Source of the DNA: Dehalococcoidia bacterium UBA1141
Lineage (GTDB): Bacteria; Chloroflexota; Dehalococcoidia; Lucifugimonadales; UBA3495
DNA: 54,853 nt
Reading direction: 5' to 3'
NCBI GenBank assembly: GCA_002311385.1
Contig: DCAE01000129.1
Location: 35,503-90,355 of the forward strand
This document shows, piece by piece, positions 51,306 to 54,853 of the stretch. Numbering within the stretch: position 1 is the stretch's first letter; each line of letters starts with the position of its first letter. Position numbers and translations under genes: made by a program. The notes below the pieces were generated by a model that did no database searches, was not told the origin of the DNA, and saw only the letters and a list, made by a program, of their open reading frames with translations.

Positions 51306-51329
51306 CCTTCCCCCCTTTACGGGGGAAGG
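51306..51329. repeat. Palindromic intergenic repeat (CCTTCCCCC...GGGGGAAGG)
   Basis: Perfect 9-bp arms CCTTCCCCC / GGGGGAAGG with a CTTTAC loop. Lies just downstream of the acyl-CoA dehydrogenase stop, next to the larger inverted repeat. Confidence 0.6.
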
Positions 51330-51340
51330 TTAGGACGGGG

Positions 51341-52477
51341 CTACTCCCGCAGCAACTGCCTAGCTATGGTCTGACGCTGAATCTCTGAGGTGCCCTCGTA
51401 GATGGTGAGCGCACGGACTTCCCGGTAGAGGCGCTCAATCCGAGCGCCCTTTTCCAGACCTGCGCCGCCATGAATCTGCAATGACTCGTTGATGATGCGA
51501 GACGCTGCCTCTGTGGCGAACAGCTTGGCGAAGGACGCCTCTTTAATCACCGATTCCTGCCCCGAGTCTTTCAGCCATGCCGAACGGTAGGCCAATAGCC
51601 TGGCGGCGTCTAGGGACACGGCCATGTCGGCCAGTTTGAACTGGGTCGCCTGAAAGTCGCTCAAGTGTTGGCCGAACAACTCCCGGTTCTTGGAATAGTC
51701 CAAGGCAGCCTCATAACCCGCCTGTCCCATGCCCACTGCCGCCGCTGCAACCGTAGTGCGAAATGTGTCCAGAGTGCCCAAGGCCAGGCGCAGGCCCTGT
51801 CCCGGCTCGCCTATCAAGTTTGTATAAGGGATGCGGCAGTTCTCAAACCGTGGCTCGCCTATGGGATGGGCCGCCATCAGGTCCATACGCTTGCTATCGT
51901 CAAAACCCGGCGTTCCCTGCTCGACGATGAACGCCGAGAGTCCCCGGCTTCCTGCCTCAGGGTCGGTCTTGGCGAAGACCACGTAAGTGCTGGCATCGCC
52001 AGCCTGGCTGATGAACTTCTTCTGGCCGTTAATCACCCACTCATCGCCTTCCAATGTCGCGGTGGTCTTCATTCCTATGACATCTGAGCCGCTGTCGGGC
52101 TCAGTTAGGGCGAACGCAGCTATGGCCTTGCCGTCGGCGATGGCAGGCAGATACTTGGCTTTCTGCTCCGGAGTGCCTCCCAGGGTGATTGGGTAGCTGC
52201 CCAATCCCTGCATGATGAAGTTGGTGTCGGCTTGGGCGGAAATGCGGGCCAGTTCCTCCCGGATGATGCAAAGGTTGGTAACGCTTATGCCGTAGCCGCC
52301 GTTCTCTTTGGGAACGCAGTAGCGCAAAAGATTGCTCTCGGCCAAGATAGACATTAGCCCGGCGTGAACCCGGCTGGACTCGTCCGCCTCCTCGGCAATG
52401 GGGGCGATTACATCTTCGGCCAATCGCCGAACGCGCTGTTGTAGTTCTTGTTCTTCAGAGGTTAAGCTAAAGTCCAT
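51341..52477 (-). CDS. Acyl-CoA dehydrogenase
   Basis: 378 residues with the three ACAD domains: N-terminal helices, middle beta domain (A-L-T-E-P-D-S-G-S-D, then F-I-S-Q-A, residues about 125-165), and C-terminal helices with Q-I-H-G-G-A-G and the catalytic Glu in Y-E-G-T-S-E-I-Q. Oxidises an acyl-CoA to the enoyl-CoA with FAD, passing electrons to ETF. GAGGAG 6 bases before ATG 52477. It is 16 bases behind the SDR gene in a minus-strand unit; together they suggest acyl-chain or side-chain degradation. Confidence 0.95.
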   Translation of the reverse strand: MDFSLTSEEQELQQRVRRLAEDVIAPIAEEADESSRVHAGLMSILAESNLLRYCVPKENGGYGISVTNLCIIREELARISAQADTNFIMQGLGSYPITLGGTPEQKAKYLPAIADGKAIAAFALTEPDSGSDVIGMKTTATLEGDEWVINGQKKFISQAGDASTYVVFAKTDPEAGSRGLSAFIVEQGTPGFDDSKRMDLMAAHPIGEPRFENCRIPYTNLIGEPGQGLRLALGTLDTFRTTVAAAAVGMGQAGYEAALDYSKNRELFGQHLSDFQATQFKLADMAVSLDAARLLAYRSAWLKDSGQESVIKEASFAKLFATEAASRIINESLQIHGGAGLEKGARIERLYREVRALTIYEGTSEIQRQTIARQLLRE

Positions 52478-52493
52478 GTTTGGCTCCTCATCG

Positions 52494-53282
52494 TTACAGC
52501 GTCAGCCGTTGCACCAACTCCTCGGCGGTTACTGTGGCGCCGGTTAGGCCGTGGGCATCCTGGCCGGCTAGGTGGATGGCTGCTTTGACCATGGCCTCTG
52601 GAGTAGCCCAAGTGGAGAAATCACCGTCGGGTCGTTGGGCCCGAAAGCCCTCGGTTATGACCGGCCTTAGCGGTTTGAGCACGTTCACGGCGATGTTGTG
52701 GGAGCCCAGCTCAGCGGCCAATCCCCAAGAAAAACGCTCGAGACCTGCCTTGGCCGTCCCGTATTCCTGACCCACCAAGGCAATGCCAGCGTCCCGGTCT
52801 TCTCCAAGGGTGGAGGAATAGATGTTGGTCGCTCCGTGGGAAGAGACGTTAATGATGCTGCCACTGCCTTGGTCGACCATTATCGGGGCCACCGCCTTGC
52901 AGCAGATAAACGGTGCTCTGAGGTCTATGTCCATGACCAAGTCCCACTGCTTGACGGTGGTTTCCAAGAATGGCCGGTAACTGCCGATGCCAGCATTGTT
53001 CACGAGAATGTCCACACGACCGTAGGCTTCCATCGTGCGTTGGACCAAGGAGAAAATGTCCTCTTCCTCACGCAGGTTGCAACGAACGGCCAATGCTGTG
53101 CCGCCAGCGGCTTGTATCTCCTTCACAGTATCGTGGATGGTGCCTGGAGCGCCGGGGCGTTCCGACTCCGACCGAGCAGCAATAACCACCTTAACGCCTT
53201 CTTTGGCCAGGCCCAATGCCGTGGCTTTCCCGATGCCCCGGCTGGAACCGGTGACGATTGCGACCTTGCCGGAAAGGGACAT
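52494..53282 (-). CDS. Short-chain dehydrogenase/reductase
   Basis: 262 residues, classical SDR. T-G-S-S-R-G-I-G-K (residues 10-18) binds NAD(P); N-N-A-G near residue 95; Ser in I-N-V-S-S-H-G, and Y-G-T-A-K is the catalytic Tyr-Lys pair. A-A-R-S-E after the dinucleotide motif leaves NADP(H) preference likely. GAGGAG 6 bases before ATG 53282. Probably oxidises a hydroxyacyl or alcohol group. Confidence 0.93.
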   Translation of the reverse strand: MSLSGKVAIVTGSSRGIGKATALGLAKEGVKVVIAARSESERPGAPGTIHDTVKEIQAAGGTALAVRCNLREEEDIFSLVQRTMEAYGRVDILVNNAGIGSYRPFLETTVKQWDLVMDIDLRAPFICCKAVAPIMVDQGSGSIINVSSHGATNIYSSTLGEDRDAGIALVGQEYGTAKAGLERFSWGLAAELGSHNIAVNVLKPLRPVITEGFRAQRPDGDFSTWATPEAMVKAAIHLAGQDAHGLTGATVTAEELVQRLTL

Positions 53283-53362
53283 CTTGGCTCCTCGAAATAG
53301 ATACGGTTGAAACGGATGCGGTTAAGCGTCAGATTAATTCTGAGGCTTAATCATTTAATTTT

Positions 53363-54655
53363 CTAAGCAGCATCACCATCCCAGTTCACGACCGAAGCGA
53401 ACTCCCGTTCAAAATCTTCGGGAGACATGGCTGCGGCATCCGCCAGTTTAGTACGCATCTCAGAGTTTGCCAAGTCATGTTTTTCCAACCGAATCATGTA
53501 CTTGCGGGCCACGGCATAGTGTTCGGACCCGCAATCCACTCTACGCACCCGGGTCTTTCCCGTAGCAGGGTCTCGCAGTTCCTCAAAGGACATGACACTC
53601 CTTTGTCCGTCTCGCAAACAAATCAAACCACCGTGGCGCAATAATTCATCCTCGGGTTCAGATAGCAAGAACCTTATTGCCCCGTATCCCAACGTCCGGG
53701 TATAGTCTATGTCGAATGGGATAGGCGGGGCCGAGCGCAGGTTGTAGCCCAGCGTGAAATCTACCAAGCTGAGCTTCTTGCCCCTGTCGGCAAACTTCTT
53801 GTGAACGCCACGGCGTATGATGGTCGCCAGCGGTATTTCATTTAGGCTGATATGGCCGAAGGCGTCTTGCCCTATCTCCACTCCCGGAAATTGGGCCAAC
53901 TCCTCCGGGTCCATCTTCTCGGCGATGCCCTCGGCAATCACAGCTACGCCGTGCATCTGGCCCATTACCTGCCGCTTCAGCATTGCGCCTTCCAGCACAC
54001 GGCAAATGTCCCACACGCTAATCTGTTCCTGGGCAAACTCTTCGGGGATGATCGACAGAGAAGCTCCGGCGGACTTGCCGATTCCCAAAGCCAGGTGTCC
54101 AGCTTCCCGTCCCATGACTACCACGAAATACCAACGATTCGTGGTTCGAGAATCTTCCATCAGGCTCAAAACTTCCTGGGTACCGACATGGCGGGCCGTC
54201 TCGAAACCGAAGGTTGGCATACCCCCGGGCAAGGGCAGGTCATTGTCAATCGTCTTTGGGACATGGGCCACCCGTAGCGCCCCATCGGCGGCTTTGGCCA
54301 CTTCGGATGCGGAAAAGGCTGTGTCATCCCCACCGATGGTGACCAGGTAGGCGATGCCCAGTTCTTGCAGCGACTTGATGGTGCGTTGAAGGTCTTCCGC
54401 ATTGCGCGTCGGGTTAGTGCGGGAGGTTCTAAGGATAGACCCACCTCGAACGTGAATGCGGGACACATCACCAATGGTTAGCGGCTGGACCATGTCGGTC
54501 CTCCCCGCAGCCAGGTGTTGAAATCCATCTAAAATGCCCACCACTTCCAGGCCCGAATTCACCGCCTCGATGGCCGCAGAACTGATTGCGCTATTGATAC
54601 CGGGCGCTGGGCCGCCTCCAACCAGAATCCCCAGGCGTTTGGGCATGGTAAGCAT
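53363..54655 (-). CDS. Phosphofructokinase, PPi-dependent type
   Basis: 430 residues. N-terminal phosphate loop G-I-L-V-G-G-G-P-A-P-G-I-N; G-G-D-D (residues 108-111) and P-K-T-I-D-N-D (133-139). ATP-type PFKs have G-G-D-G and G-T-I-D-N-D; Asp and Lys at these places are the marks of pyrophosphate-dependent PFK. It makes fructose 1,6-bisphosphate reversibly, so could serve glycolysis or gluconeogenesis. AAGGAGG 7 bases before ATG 54655; the internal ATG 54646 is less likely. Heads the minus-strand unit PFK-SDR-ACAD. Confidence 0.92.
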   Translation of the reverse strand: MLTMPKRLGILVGGGPAPGINSAISSAAIEAVNSGLEVVGILDGFQHLAAGRTDMVQPLTIGDVSRIHVRGGSILRTSRTNPTRNAEDLQRTIKSLQELGIAYLVTIGGDDTAFSASEVAKAADGALRVAHVPKTIDNDLPLPGGMPTFGFETARHVGTQEVLSLMEDSRTTNRWYFVVVMGREAGHLALGIGKSAGASLSIIPEEFAQEQISVWDICRVLEGAMLKRQVMGQMHGVAVIAEGIAEKMDPEELAQFPGVEIGQDAFGHISLNEIPLATIIRRGVHKKFADRGKKLSLVDFTLGYNLRSAPPIPFDIDYTRTLGYGAIRFLLSEPEDELLRHGGLICLRDGQRSVMSFEELRDPATGKTRVRRVDCGSEHYAVARKYMIRLEKHDLANSEMRTKLADAAAMSPEDFEREFASVVNWDGDAA

Positions 54656-54853
54656 CTGGTTGCCTCCTTAATCCGGCTTTGAGAATGGATCAAGTGATTG
54701 GATCCGAGGTTATATCTGTAGGATTATTCACAATGGTATTCGGGGTCGAAGCAAATTTCCAGCAGCATAATACAGTGAAAACGAGCTTTGCCCCAGAAGA
54801 ATCCGTAACACTGTCATTTTGAGACAAGGCGTCATAGCTAGATTGCTATAAGA

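Noticed and set aside
52698..53300. Plus-strand frame of 200 codons opposite the SDR gene
   Set aside because: Fully antisense to a clear SDR with intact motifs; no family features of its own.
1..54853. tRNA, rRNA, CRISPR, prophage or transposase genes
   Set aside because: Looked for T-loop motifs, repeat-spacer arrays and integrase/transposase signatures on both strands; none was found by eye. A tRNAscan run would be decisive for tRNA-Sec.

Overview
The window looks like chromosomal DNA of an uncultured Chloroflexota bacterium, most likely of the SAR202/Dehalococcoidia type. This is inferred from gene content, not from a marker gene: paired sulfite-oxidase-like molybdoenzymes, many flavin and acyl-CoA enzymes, frequent TTG/GTG starts, moderate GC, and several families of intergenic palindromic repeats. 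I found no rRNA, tRNA, CRISPR array, prophage or insertion sequence.

Layout. 1-5.5 kb: a truncated rhodanese, two sulfite-oxidase-like proteins, a cupin and an MFS transporter (sulfur/organosulfur oxidation). 5.5-12 kb: a divergent HAM1-type NTPase, a CoxD/CoxE-like AAA + VWA pair, two tandem PAP2-type membrane phosphatases and a SPASM radical SAM protein. 12.6-18.4 kb: CocE/NonD hydrolase, PhoU, SplB-like radical SAM protein, Mg-chelatase-like AAA protein, DUF1232 protein. 18.5-24.6 kb: HemW, a DUF6883 (frameshifted)/DUF4926 pair, the selenocysteine elongation factor SelB, a NurA-domain protein, a nitronate-monooxygenase-like protein. 24.7-30.4 kb: a membrane-anchored HExxH protein, a DAO-type oxidase, and a siroheme sulfite/nitrite reductase with hemD behind a structured leader. 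30.5-35 kb: a small membrane protein and pstSCAB. 35.4-40.5 kb: flavin monooxygenase, HAD dehalogenase, an alpha/beta hydrolase without its nucleophile, peroxiredoxin, gamma-glutamyltransferase. 40.9-45.7 kb: MoxR (frameshifted)-DUF58-transglutaminase triad. 46-54.7 kb: HdrB-like protein, HigA-like regulator coupled to acs, a two-domain rhodanese, two DUF1330 genes, acyl-CoA dehydrogenase, SDR, and a PPi-type phosphofructokinase.

Main discovery. The rhodanese at 49534-50364 has an in-frame TGA exactly where the catalytic cysteine of the active-site loop (C-Q-G-G-I-R-A) belongs. The reading frame continues with strong rhodanese similarity for 42 more codons. A 7-bp hairpin with an AGUGU loop lies 17 nt after the TGA, as expected of a bacterial SECIS, and the same window encodes SelB. 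This is a selenocysteine sulfurtransferase that ordinary gene calling would truncate just before its active site. It leads a compact operon with two tandem DUF1330 genes.

Other points needing attention: two enzymes whose nucleophile is replaced by alanine (the alpha/beta hydrolase and the transglutaminase), three single-base frameshifts in otherwise well-conserved genes (either sequence errors or real decay/recoding), a perfect 40-bp palindrome, and an attenuator-like leader before the sulfite/nitrite reductase.
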